Below, piece by piece: positions 7,228 to 14,283 of a stretch of DNA of 14,809 bases (within the stretch, counting starts at the first letter, position 1; each line of letters opens with the position of its first letter). A program made the translations under genes and the position numbers. Source of the DNA: Candidatus Nanopelagicales bacterium (GTDB taxonomy: Bacteria > Actinomycetota > Actinomycetes > S36-B12); the NCBI GenBank assembly GCA_018399515.1, contig JAGYOB010000371.1, positions 1 to 14,809 on the forward strand. The letters run 5' to 3'. The notes beneath the pieces were generated by a model, which did no database searches, was not told the DNA's origin, and was given only the letters and a program-made list of their open reading frames with translations.

Positions 7228-7983
7228 TCAAGCATCGATCGCTGCCAGCACCTCATCGCTGACATCGACATTGGAATACACCGCCTGCACATCGTCGCTG
7301 TCTTCCAGCGCTTCGACGAGGCGGAAGACCTTCCGGGCACCGTCTTCATCGACCGGGACCGAGACACTGGGCATGAAGGTGGCCTCAGCCGAGTCGTAGT
7401 CGATACTCGCCTGCTGCAGAGCCGTTCGGACGGCAACGACGTCGCTCGCTTCGCACATCACCTCGAAGAGACCGTCGAGATCGTTGACCTCTTCGGCCCC
7501 GGCGTCGAGGACCGCATCGAGGATCGTGTCCTCGTCCACGCCGTCCGCAGCCGGCACCATCACCACGCCCTTGCGAGCGAACAGGTAGGACACCGATCCC
7601 GGATCGGCCATCGAGCCACCATTGCGAGTCAACGCGACGCGCACTTCGCTGGCAGCTCTGTTGCGATTATCCGTCAGGCATTCGACGAGCACTGCGACAC
7701 CGCCCGGCCCGTAGCCTTCGTACATGATCGTCTGGTAGTCCGCTCCCCCCGCTTCGGCCCCTGACCCACGTTTGACGGCGCGCTCGATGTTGTCCAGGGG
7801 GACGGAATTCTTGCGGGCTTTCTGGATCGCGTCGTACAGCGTGGGATTGCCGGCCGGATCACCACCTCCCTGTCGGGCCGCGACCTCGATGTTCTTGATC
7901 AACCGCGCGAACAACTTCCCGCGTTTGGCATCGATCGCAGCCTTCTTGTGCTTGGTGGTGGCCCATTTGGAGTGGCCACTCAT
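7228..7983 (-). CDS. yebC: YebC/TACO1 family protein
   Basis: The 251-residue product begins with the family hallmark MSGHSKWATTKHKKAAIDAKRGKLF and keeps the other conserved blocks: PLDNIERAVKRGSG (about 62-75), YEGYGPGGVAVLVE, TDNRNRAASEVR, and GSVSYLFARKG. Length is typical. Members were long described as DNA-binding transcription regulators; more recent work on YebC/TACO1 proteins links several of them to translation of difficult sequences such as proline runs. Which applies here cannot be decided from sequence. The gene follows pdxT by 39 bases, in the order pdxS-pdxT-yebC seen in many actinobacteria, and often lies near ruvC. Here the WS/DGAT gene separates it from ruvC. Confidence 0.95.
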   Translation of the reverse strand: MSGHSKWATTKHKKAAIDAKRGKLFARLIKNIEVAARQGGGDPAGNPTLYDAIQKARKNSVPLDNIERAVKRGSGAEAGGADYQTIMYEGYGPGGVAVLVECLTDNRNRAASEVRVALTRNGGSMADPGSVSYLFARKGVVMVPAADGVDEDTILDAVLDAGAEEVNDLDGLFEVMCEASDVVAVRTALQQASIDYDSAEATFMPSVSVPVDEDGARKVFRLVEALEDSDDVQAVYSNVDVSDEVLAAIDA

Positions 7984-7991
7984 CGCCGTTG

Positions 7992-8020
7992 CCTCACTGT
8001 CGCTATTCCCTCACTGTCGC
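7992..8020 (-). repeat. 12-bp direct repeat in the yebC leader
   Basis: The 12-mer cctcactgtcgc occurs at 7992-8003 and 8009-8020, with a period of 17 bases, in the short gap between pdxT and yebC. On the minus strand each copy reads GCGACAGTGAGG, so a ribosome-binding-like GTGAGG is present twice; the copy nearer yebC ends 8 bases before the ATG. It may be a local duplication of the translation start region. Confidence 0.6.
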
Positions 8021-8022
8021 CG

Positions 8023-8658
8023 TCACTTCGATGTCGTTTCCGGAGCTGCTCGCCGGTGTTCGGCGACCATCTGGACAAAGTACCGATGGAATCGATTGTC
8101 ATCGGTCAGTTCCGGATGAAAGGCCGTGGCCAGCAACCCACCCTGGCGTACAGCCACGATCCTATCTCCGAGCACAGCCAGCACTTCGACGTCTGGACCA
8201 ACCTCGGTGATCGCCGGGGCCCGGATGAAGACCGCAGGGAACAGTTCCTGACCGAGACTGGGAACCGACAGGTCGGTCTCGAACGAGTCCACCTGCCGAC
8301 CGAAGGCGTTGCGCGCTGCCGTAACCCCTAATCCCCCCATCGTCTGCTGATCGTCTCGGCCGTCGGTGACGCGATCAGCCAGGAAGATCAATCCGGCGCA
8401 TGAGCCGAAACAGGGTCGCCCCGACGCCGCGAACGCCCGAAGCGGCTCCAGGAGCCCGTCGCGAACCGCCAGGATCGACATCGTGGTCGACTCCCCGCCC
8501 GGGATGACGAGGCCGTCAAGACCATCGAGATCGACAACCCGCCGAACAGCACGAGCCTGGGCACCTGAATTCGTCAACGAGGCCAGGTGCTCGCGTACAT
8601 CTCCCTGGAGGGCGAGAACGCCGACGGTGATCGTCTCCGCTGTGGCGGGAGATGTCAC
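8023..8658 (-). CDS. pdxT: PdxT, glutaminase subunit of pyridoxal 5'-phosphate synthase
   Basis: PdxT releases ammonia from glutamine and channels it to PdxS for direct PLP synthesis. The product (211 residues from GTG 8658) is a class I glutamine amidotransferase: VGVLALQGDVREH near the N-terminus, the GGES motif at about 55-58, the nucleophile cysteine in FGSCAGLIFLAD at about 87 (more often GTCAG in the family), and the His/Glu pair in ATAFHPELTDD at about 181 and 183. The start is ambiguous. GTG 8658 overlaps the pdxS TGA as GTGA (4 bases), while TTG 8661 is one codon upstream and slightly better spaced from the GAGGA site. I prefer GTG by analogy with the other GTGA/ATGA junctions here. 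Translation is probably coupled to pdxS. Confidence 0.94.
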   Translation of the reverse strand: MTSPATAETITVGVLALQGDVREHLASLTNSGAQARAVRRVVDLDGLDGLVIPGGESTTMSILAVRDGLLEPLRAFAASGRPCFGSCAGLIFLADRVTDGRDDQQTMGGLGVTAARNAFGRQVDSFETDLSVPSLGQELFPAVFIRAPAITEVGPDVEVLAVLGDRIVAVRQGGLLATAFHPELTDDNRFHRYFVQMVAEHRRAAPETTSK

Positions 8659-9563
8659 CAACCACGGTCCTCGAGGCGGTGATGAACGGGCAGGTCAGCC
8701 ACGTTGATGCCCACCATCGCCTCACCCAACCCCCGCGAGACTTTCGCGACGATTTCGGGATCGTCGAAGTGACGGGTCGCTGACACGATGGCCTCGGCCC
8801 GCTGACGCGGGTTGCCCGACTTGAAGATCCCTGATCCCACGAAGACACCGTCAGCACCCAACTGCATCATCATGGCTGCATCCGCAGGGGTCGCGATTCC
8901 ACCGGCGGTGAAGAGCACTACCGGCAGCGATCCGGTTTCGGCGACCTCGCGAACCAGATCGTACGGAGCCGACAGATCTTTCGCTGCTGCGTACAGCTCA
9001 TCGGTCGACAGCGAGGACAGATGCCGAATCTCACCGAGGATCTTGCGCATATGGGTCACGGCATTGGACACGTCCCCGGTGCCGGCCTCACCCTTCGAGC
9101 GGATCATCGCCGCACCCTCGTTGATACGACGCAACGCCTCACCGAGGTTGGTGGCCCCGCAAACGAAGGGCACCGTGAATGGCCACTTATCGATGTGATG
9201 GGCGTAATCGGCCGGGGTCAAGACCTCCGACTCGTCGATGTAGTCCACACCGAGCGACTGCAGCACCTGCGCTTCGGCGAAATGGCCGATGCGCGCCTTG
9301 GCCATAACCGGGATCGTCACCGCCGACACGATGCTCTCGATCATCTCCGGGTCCGACATCCGCGCGACTCCGCCCTGGGCACGGATGTCGGCAGGAACGC
9401 GTTCGAGCGCCATGACGGCGACGGCACCGGAATCCTCGGCGATCGTGGCCTGTTCAGCGTCGATGACGTCCATGATCACGCCACCCTTGAGCATCTCGGC
9501 CATGCCACGCTTCACGCGTGAAGTGCCCGTGCTTGCCGGCGTTGCGATGTTGTCGTGTGCCAT
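8655..9563 (-). CDS. pdxS: PdxS, synthase subunit of pyridoxal 5'-phosphate synthase
   Basis: PdxS condenses ribose 5-phosphate, glyceraldehyde 3-phosphate and ammonia supplied by PdxT into pyridoxal 5'-phosphate. The 302-residue product is a clear family member: KRGMAEMLKGGVIMDVIDAE near the N-terminus, and the catalytic residues D32 (MDVID), K89 (VMAKARIGH) and K157 (IRSKGEAGTG) align with D24, K81 and K149 of the Bacillus enzyme at a constant offset of 8. FTAGGIATPADAAMMMQLGADGVFVGSGIF marks the C-terminal phosphate-binding half. The ATG at 9563 has only a distant AGAGG (13 bases upstream), so initiation may be weak or unconventional. The gap upstream to the DUF3048 gene holds a hairpin and probably the promoter of pdxS-pdxT. 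Confidence 0.97.
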   Translation of the reverse strand: MAHDNIATPASTGTSRVKRGMAEMLKGGVIMDVIDAEQATIAEDSGAVAVMALERVPADIRAQGGVARMSDPEMIESIVSAVTIPVMAKARIGHFAEAQVLQSLGVDYIDESEVLTPADYAHHIDKWPFTVPFVCGATNLGEALRRINEGAAMIRSKGEAGTGDVSNAVTHMRKILGEIRHLSSLSTDELYAAAKDLSAPYDLVREVAETGSLPVVLFTAGGIATPADAAMMMQLGADGVFVGSGIFKSGNPRQRAEAIVSATRHFDDPEIVAKVSRGLGEAMVGINVADLPVHHRLEDRGW

Positions 9564-9633
9564 GGCTGCGTATCTACCTCTCGGGAGCGGAATCGGCGCG
9601 CCGTCTCGGCGACCCAGCGGAACGCGCCGGAGC

Positions 9634-9676
9634 GAATTCCGTAGGTCAGCCCATCGTAGGGCCCGGACCGGAATTC
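9634..9676 (-). terminator. Nested hairpin at the end of the DUF3048 gene, possible I-shaped terminator
   Basis: Perfect 8-base arms GAATTCCG (9634-9641) and CGGAATTC (9669-9676) enclose further pairing: GTC/GAC, and GCCC (9649-9652) with GGGC (9659-9662), around a six-base loop (9653-9658). The outer stem begins inside the TGA stop of the lipoprotein gene (9675-9677). No T-run follows, so this is not a classical intrinsic terminator. U-less terminators are reported in actinobacteria, and the position, closing the upstream operon before pdxS, fits that role. A regulatory leader structure for pdxS is the alternative. Confidence 0.5.
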
Positions 9677-10733
9677 AGCGCACGATGGGCGCGCGCTGCT
9701 CATCGAGAAGCACGACCCACTCCTGACCGATCGCGAAGGGCATCGGGGATCCATCCGGCAGCAGATAGCGCGTGCCCTCCCCCAGCGTGGGCTGCTCCCA
9801 GGTGACCTCCCAGAGCCGTCCGTCTCGCAGGACCAGAGCCGCGCCCGTGCCGACGGTCTGGATCGCGGGGGTGACCCCTCCGAACTTGTCTCCGTAGCCC
9901 GAATCGGTCTGCTTCACCGACTGGATCACGACTGTGGCCGCTCTCTGCGAGCCCCCCTCAGCCGATCGAGAATCAGCGCCATCTATGACGACGACGTAAT
10001 CACCGGCGTCGGCATCCCAGCGGAACCCGACCGACGACGATCCCCACTGGGCGGTCACCTCGGTCGCTTGCTGGCCTCCGGCAGGAGGCTCCTGCGAGAA
10101 CACCCAGCCGATATCGCGTGCGGTGGCGGCATCGTCAAACACACCCAGAACCGCTTCGGGTCTCAGCATGTGGTCGGTCGGCGAGGGCCGGGCCGGATCA
10201 TCGAACCACCCCGTGTAGTTGGCATTGGCCGACGCGTCGATGAAATCGGCGGCGGCGAGCACCGGAAGAAGCCGTGATTGCGCTCCCGAATGCGCGAAAG
10301 GAATGGCCCCGAATGGAGCGAGTATGTCGATATCACTCACGCGCGCCGAGCGTACGGGTCCGACGACGCCGGGGATCTCGCTAGAGAACACCGCGACCAG
10401 TCGCGTCAACCCCCACTCGACCTCCTCGACGAACACGACGTCGGCGGCTGAAAGTCCCGCGTGCGGCTGAGCCGCCCGAGTGTTGTCGATCTTCACCGCG
10501 AGGAGCGGCTTGTCAGCGCCGCCGGGCAGCCCGGACAGTGGGGATGCCCCAGCCGGGATGCCCGGGCTCGTCGGGGACGGGGTCGAGGGCCGGGTCGGAG
10601 TCGCGGTCGGACTCGCTTCGGTCGTCGCAACCGTCGGCGCGGCGGGTTCCGCGGACCCTCCGCAGGCGGCGAGCACAGCACCTGCTGCCACCGTGATAAC
10701 CCCCGTGCTGATTCGCCGTCGTAGAGGGATCAT
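9675..10733 (-). CDS. DUF3048 domain-containing lipoprotein
   Basis: The 352-residue product starts with a lipoprotein signal: basic MIPLRRR, a hydrophobic stretch, and a lipobox ending VLAAC with the lipidated cysteine at residue 24. A Thr/Ser/Pro/Ala linker (about 29-65) follows, then a DUF3048 domain (YerB type): KPLLAVKIDNTRAAQPHAG, the AADVVFVEEVEWGLTR stretch, and GVVGPVRSARVSDIDIL in the first half, with a second conserved half from about 210 to the end. The biochemical role of the family is not established; a surface location is clear from the signal. It begins 17 bases after the LemA-like gene, so it is probably the last gene of the pgsA-pimA operon. The ATG at 10733 lacks a clear ribosome binding site. 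A hairpin overlaps its stop codon. Confidence 0.85.
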   Translation of the reverse strand: MIPLRRRISTGVITVAAGAVLAACGGSAEPAAPTVATTEASPTATPTRPSTPSPTSPGIPAGASPLSGLPGGADKPLLAVKIDNTRAAQPHAGLSAADVVFVEEVEWGLTRLVAVFSSEIPGVVGPVRSARVSDIDILAPFGAIPFAHSGAQSRLLPVLAAADFIDASANANYTGWFDDPARPSPTDHMLRPEAVLGVFDDAATARDIGWVFSQEPPAGGQQATEVTAQWGSSSVGFRWDADAGDYVVVIDGADSRSAEGGSQRAATVVIQSVKQTDSGYGDKFGGVTPAIQTVGTGAALVLRDGRLWEVTWEQPTLGEGTRYLLPDGSPMPFAIGQEWVVLLDEQRAPIVR

Positions 10734-10750
10734 GGGGCTACGTTACGTGG

Positions 10751-11320
10751 TCAGGTGGTGATGGCCGAGAGCCCATCGGGTGGCGTGTCGTCCATTTCGA
10801 CCGTCTGGGGCCACGGGGTTCGGCCGGCCAGACGCAACCAACGCACGAGGCGCTGCCCGCGCACCTGCCGGCACGCCCGCACTCCGTCGTTGAGGAATCG
10901 TCGCGACAGACTTACCCGCTGACACGTCGCGGCGAGCGCGTCCAGTACCTGTGCGGCATCAGGTTCCTCCCGTATTTCGTCGACCTCCTGTACGTCGTCG
11001 AAAACGCCACCCAGGGTTCGCGTGAGGTCGCTTTCGGCCAGCCATCGTCTGCTGGAGTCCGAGTCATGATCGATGGCAGCCAGAACACCGTGAGCGCTAT
11101 CAACGAGCACCACGGCGGCGGCTGGGTCCATGAGCCCCGATCCGGCGAGTTCCAAGGTCAGCGCACAGCGGCGAGCCAGCAGGACATCCAGCGTGCCGTA
11201 GGCCATTTCGATCCTCCGGTGCAATCGATCGAGCCGTCCCGCGGTCATGCTCAGGTACAGGCCTACCAACACGAGCCCGAGAACGATCGCGGCGATGATC
11301 CACCAGTCCGGCGCGTTCAT
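10751..11320 (-). CDS. LemA-like single-pass membrane protein
   Basis: The 189-residue product has an N-terminal membrane anchor at about 8-27 (IIAAIVLGLVLVGLYL) followed by a soluble, mostly helical region. Two stretches resemble the LemA family: AYGTLDVLLARRCALTLELA at 40-59 (compare the usual W-x-IDVQLKRR-DLIPNL pattern) and SLSRRFLNDGVRACRQ at about 138-153 (compare ARRFYNDAVR). LemA function is not known in detail. The ATG at 11320 overlaps the pimA stop as ATGA and is preceded by GAGGA 7 bases upstream, so it is co-translated with pimA. In mycobacteria the gene after pimA encodes a membrane protein with a Nudix domain; no Nudix box can be seen here, so this may match only the membrane/LemA part of such a protein. 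Confidence 0.65.
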   Translation of the reverse strand: MNAPDWWIIAAIVLGLVLVGLYLSMTAGRLDRLHRRIEMAYGTLDVLLARRCALTLELAGSGLMDPAAAVVLVDSAHGVLAAIDHDSDSSRRWLAESDLTRTLGGVFDDVQEVDEIREEPDAAQVLDALAATCQRVSLSRRFLNDGVRACRQVRGQRLVRWLRLAGRTPWPQTVEMDDTPPDGLSAITT

Positions 11321-12564
11321 CGGCGATCCTCTGTCTCGGTACCGTCTTCCCCGGTGCTCTCGACACGACCGTCACCAGCGCGCCGCGCCAGTCGACCGAC
11401 AAGTTGTCCGCGCAGGTCGACTCGCACCGGCTCACCGGGCACGATCACGCTGTCGTAGACCGCTTCGACCCGGCGAGCGATGTGCGCCCAATCGAATGAT
11501 GCCACCCTGTGGCACCCTGCCTCGACGAGCTTCTGCCGAGCCACATCATCACCGAGCAGAGCATTCGCTTGGCGGGCTAAATCTTCTGCGTTGCCGGTAG
11601 CGAATAGGGCACCTGCTCCGCCCCCGTCGAGAACCCGCTCGAAAGCGGTGAGGTCACTGGCGAGGACTGCGGTCTGCGCGGCCATCGCTTCGAGCAGCAC
11701 GATGCCGAAGGACTCTCCTCCGGTATTCGGCGCGACGTAGAGATCAGCCGATGCCAACTCTTGTGCCTTGCGGTCCTCGTCCAGTCGTCCGAGAACGTGG
11801 ATGCGTTCGCGAGATGCCGAATCCATATCGCCGAGTGCCTCTCGCGCGTCCCCGGGACCGATAACGATCAAGGTGGCATCTGGGTGCTGCCCCACGATCA
11901 TCGGCCATGCATCGAACAGCACAGCGAGCCCTTTACGAGGTTCATCGATGCGACCGAGGAACACGATGCGCGGACCAGGTCCTCGCGGGACAGGCTCAAC
12001 ATCGGCGAACCGATCGACGCGCACACCATTTGGGATCAGCACCGCATCCCCACCGAAATGGTCCACCAGCGTTCGGCGTGCATCCTCGCTTACCGCGATG
12101 CGCGCGGACACTTTCTCCAGGGCAGTCTGTGCGAGGTAATAGCCGGCGCTCAGAACACGCGAACGTTGCATTGACGAATGCCACGTGGCCACGATCGGGC
12201 CCTGGGCAACCCAGCATGTGAGCACCGACAGGCTCGGCGCGAGGGGCTCGTGCACGTGCACGACATCGAACTCGCCCTCGCGGATCCAGCGATGAACATG
12301 ACGCGTCGCCTTCACACCGAGGGTGAGTCGGGCCACGGACCCGTTGTACGGAATCGCCCGAGGTCTCCCTCCATCAACCGCGTATTCCGGGAGTGTGGAC
12401 GGATCATCGACCGGTGTCAGAACACTCAGATGATGACCGAAACCGATGAGTGTCTCGGCAAGATCGTGAATATGGGCCTGAACCCCGCCGGGGACATCCC
12501 ATGCATAGGGACACACGATCCCGATGCGAAGCGCGCGCTGTGTCGATCCCGAGGAGTCAGTCAT
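11317..12564 (-). CDS. pimA: PimA-type GDP-mannose-dependent phosphatidylinositol mannosyltransferase
   Basis: PimA adds the first mannose to phosphatidylinositol on the cytoplasmic face of the membrane, the entry step to phosphatidylinositol mannosides and lipomannan. The 415-residue product is a GT-B, family GT4 glycosyltransferase: CPYAWDVPGGVQAHI (18-32) with the glycine-rich loop, VVHVHEP (101-107), VATWHS (125-130), FLGRIDEPRKG (202-212) with the donor-phosphate-binding Arg and Lys, and GGESFGIVLLEAM (282-294), where E284 and E292 form the E-x7-E motif. A charged tail of about 35 residues follows the catalytic core. The start at ATG 12564 overlaps the acyltransferase by 8 bases and has no clear ribosome binding site, which points to coupling. 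The neighbours pgsA and the acyltransferase give the assignment its specificity. Confidence 0.92.
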   Translation of the reverse strand: MTDSSGSTQRALRIGIVCPYAWDVPGGVQAHIHDLAETLIGFGHHLSVLTPVDDPSTLPEYAVDGGRPRAIPYNGSVARLTLGVKATRHVHRWIREGEFDVVHVHEPLAPSLSVLTCWVAQGPIVATWHSSMQRSRVLSAGYYLAQTALEKVSARIAVSEDARRTLVDHFGGDAVLIPNGVRVDRFADVEPVPRGPGPRIVFLGRIDEPRKGLAVLFDAWPMIVGQHPDATLIVIGPGDAREALGDMDSASRERIHVLGRLDEDRKAQELASADLYVAPNTGGESFGIVLLEAMAAQTAVLASDLTAFERVLDGGGAGALFATGNAEDLARQANALLGDDVARQKLVEAGCHRVASFDWAHIARRVEAVYDSVIVPGEPVRVDLRGQLVGRLARRAGDGRVESTGEDGTETEDRR

Positions 12565-13501
12565 CGGGGGTCGCTGATCGCCTGGATACGAGGTCGGCGT
12601 GCCATAGGCGCTGCATCATGTGCCAATCGGCCGGATGCTTCGCGATTTCCGATGCGAAGACGTCAGCGAGTTGCTGGGTCATCTCCTGGACCATTTCGCT
12701 TCTGCGAACGGCCGGCGGGGCCGCGATGGGCGCATGGATGTGGGCGCGCGTGATGCCGTCGGCGTGCCACGTCGACACCGGCAGGAGCGGCGCACCGGTC
12801 AGTACCGACAGCGCAGCAGGGCCCGGCGGTATCGAAGCGGCTTCGCCGAAGAAACTCACCTCCACACCACGACCGAGCAGATCACGGTCGGCCAGCAGGC
12901 ACACCAACCGTCCCTCCTTCAGTCGTCGAGCCAACCTGCTCGTCACATCCGCGTCTCCGAGCGCGATGACTTCCATTCCGAGGGACTCCCGGTACGCAAC
13001 GAATCTGTTGAACAAGCTTTCGGGTCTCAGACGTTCGGCCACCGTGCTCAAACCGCCGTACCGCATGGTGGCCCACGCTCCTGCGTGATCCCAGTTGCCC
13101 ATGTGCGGTAGCGCGATCATGGCTCCGGTCCCGGAGTTCATCGCAGCATCGAGGCGATCGAGACCTTCCACGACGTCGAAGGTCGACGTGATGTGCTCGG
13201 CCGACCAGGACGGGAGCTGGAAGGCTTCCTGCCAATACCGCAGGTACCTCCGCAGGCCCTCACGGGTGACATCATCGAGTTGCTCCGATGAGACCGCCCC
13301 GAGGACCCGAGCGAGATTCGCCCTGAGTTGAGCGACCCCGGAGCCCTGCCGCCGCCACATCACTCCTGCGGCCGCATTCGCCATCCGTCGCGCCGCTCCC
13401 GCGGGCACGTGCTGTGCTGCGGCCCAGCCGGCGGCGAATCCCACATCGACGACACGTTCCCCTGCTGTCACCGTGTGCGATCGGAAATCGTTCTGCGTCA
13501 C
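12557..13501 (-). CDS. patA: LpxL/HtrB-type lysophospholipid acyltransferase, probably the PIM acyltransferase (PatA-like)
   Basis: The 314-residue product belongs to the LpxL/PlsC-like acyltransferase superfamily: the HxxxxD motif is HMGNWD at 133-138, followed by a conserved FNRFVAYRESLGMEV region (164-178), ARRLKEGRLVCLLADRDLLGRGVEVSFFGE (191-220) and SIPPGPAALSVLTGAPLLPV (223-242). In actinobacteria the member between pgsA and pimA acylates the mannose of PIM1/PIM2 on the cytoplasmic side of the membrane. The start is taken as GTG 13501, which overlaps the pgsA stop as GTGA and has CGGAG upstream. The frame stays open to 13777, but that extension lies inside pgsA and reads as its shadow. 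Specificity for PIM is inferred from position; the superfamily assignment is firm. Confidence 0.88.
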   Translation of the reverse strand: MTQNDFRSHTVTAGERVVDVGFAAGWAAAQHVPAGAARRMANAAAGVMWRRQGSGVAQLRANLARVLGAVSSEQLDDVTREGLRRYLRYWQEAFQLPSWSAEHITSTFDVVEGLDRLDAAMNSGTGAMIALPHMGNWDHAGAWATMRYGGLSTVAERLRPESLFNRFVAYRESLGMEVIALGDADVTSRLARRLKEGRLVCLLADRDLLGRGVEVSFFGEAASIPPGPAALSVLTGAPLLPVSTWHADGITRAHIHAPIAAPPAVRRSEMVQEMTQQLADVFASEIAKHPADWHMMQRLWHADLVSRRSATPDD

Positions 13502-14115
13502 CGCGTTGCTCCGGGATCGACTAGTTGGCGACGAACAGTGACGATGCGTTGGATGATCGTCACGATCGAAAGCACCGCCACGACGCCGAGCGCGACGGGC
13601 AGCACATAGGGCACGCCGAGACCAGCGATGAATGCAGCGGCGAGCACGATGATGAGGCGCTCGGCTCTCTCGGCGATCCCGACATTCGCCTGGGCACCCA
13701 CCGCCTCTGCCCGGGCCTTGGCATATGAGATCACCTGTCCTCCGACGAGTGCGGTGAGCGCGGCCGCGATGGTCCACGCATCACCGGTGCCCACGGCCCA
13801 CAGGACAAGGGCGCCGAAGATGCAGCCATCAGCGACCCGATCGAGGGTCGCATCGAGGAAATTGCCCCAGGGACCAGCCCGCCCCGACAACCTGGCCATC
13901 GTCCCGTCGAGCAGATCGGCGAGCACAAAGGCCGCGATGATGAGGACACCCGGGATGAAATCGCCACGTGGGAAGAAGATCAACGCCCCCGCACACGCAC
14001 CGATAGTGCCGATCATGGTGATGGCGTCCGGGGAGATGCGCAGAGCAAGCAGACCTCGCGAGATCGGCTCGAGTACCCAGCCGGTGACCTTGCGCGCCGC
14101 AGGGTTGTTCAGCAC
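13498..14115 (-). CDS. pgsA: CDP-alcohol phosphatidyltransferase, probably phosphatidylinositol-phosphate synthase
   Basis: This enzyme joins CDP-diacylglycerol to inositol 1-phosphate, making the phosphatidylinositol phosphate from which PI and PIMs are built. The 205-residue product carries the complete family signature at residues 67-92: D67, D70-G71, A74-R75, G84, D88, D92. Hydrophobic segments near 31-49, 54-69, 95-130 (two) and 152-190 (two) give about six membrane helices. Assignment as the PI-phosphate enzyme rather than phosphatidylglycerol-phosphate synthase rests on the adjacent acyltransferase and pimA genes, the order found in mycobacteria. The start is GTG 14115, with a perfect AGGAGG site five bases upstream. 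It is the first gene of the putative PIM operon and is divergent from the EF-G-like gene. Confidence 0.92.
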   Translation of the reverse strand: MLNNPAARKVTGWVLEPISRGLLALRISPDAITMIGTIGACAGALIFFPRGDFIPGVLIIAAFVLADLLDGTMARLSGRAGPWGNFLDATLDRVADGCIFGALVLWAVGTGDAWTIAAALTALVGGQVISYAKARAEAVGAQANVGIAERAERLIIVLAAAFIAGLGVPYVLPVALGVVAVLSIVTIIQRIVTVRRQLVDPGATR

Positions 14116-14120
14116 GCTCG

Positions 14121-14126
14121 CCTCCT
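14121..14126 (-). promoter_or_regulatory. Consensus ribosome binding site of pgsA
   Basis: On the minus strand this reads AGGAGG, the full Shine-Dalgarno consensus, 5 bases before GTG 14115. It settles the GTG as the pgsA start. Confidence 0.85.
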
Positions 14127-14283
14127 GACTGATCGACGTTGGGCTAGCAGCACCTTGCCACCGTGGGTCCGCGCCCGACCCGCAGCCTGCTACTGCCGGC
14201 CGCCTCCTGATCGTAGGGTGTCGCGCCGCGCTGGCGTGGGAGGTGCTGCGCGAACCGGGTTGCCACCCGTCACACTGGCGGCT
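14127..14283. promoter_or_regulatory. Divergent intergenic region between pgsA and the EF-G-like gene
   Basis: About 160 bases separate two divergent starts, so promoters for both must lie here or inside the genes. Possible -10 boxes overlap back to back: TACGAT on the minus strand (14210-14215) for pgsA and TAGGGT on the plus strand (14214-14219) for the EF-G-like gene. Neither has a recognisable -35 partner. GGGAGGTG at 14238-14245 on the plus strand looks like a ribosome binding site, but its nearest in-frame start (TTG 14260) is 15 bases away. Confidence 0.35.

Noticed and set aside
9564..9578. TAGATA seven bases before the pdxS ATG as the -10 box of a leaderless transcript.
   Set aside because: It lacks the conserved final T of the -10 consensus, no -35 is apparent, and an AGAGG site exists, though poorly spaced.
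13502..13777. An upstream extension of the acyltransferase reading frame that would give 406 residues.
   Set aside because: The extra part lies wholly within pgsA, is Arg/Gly-rich shadow sequence, and resembles no acyltransferase N-terminus. GTG 13501 with a GTGA overlap is a better start.
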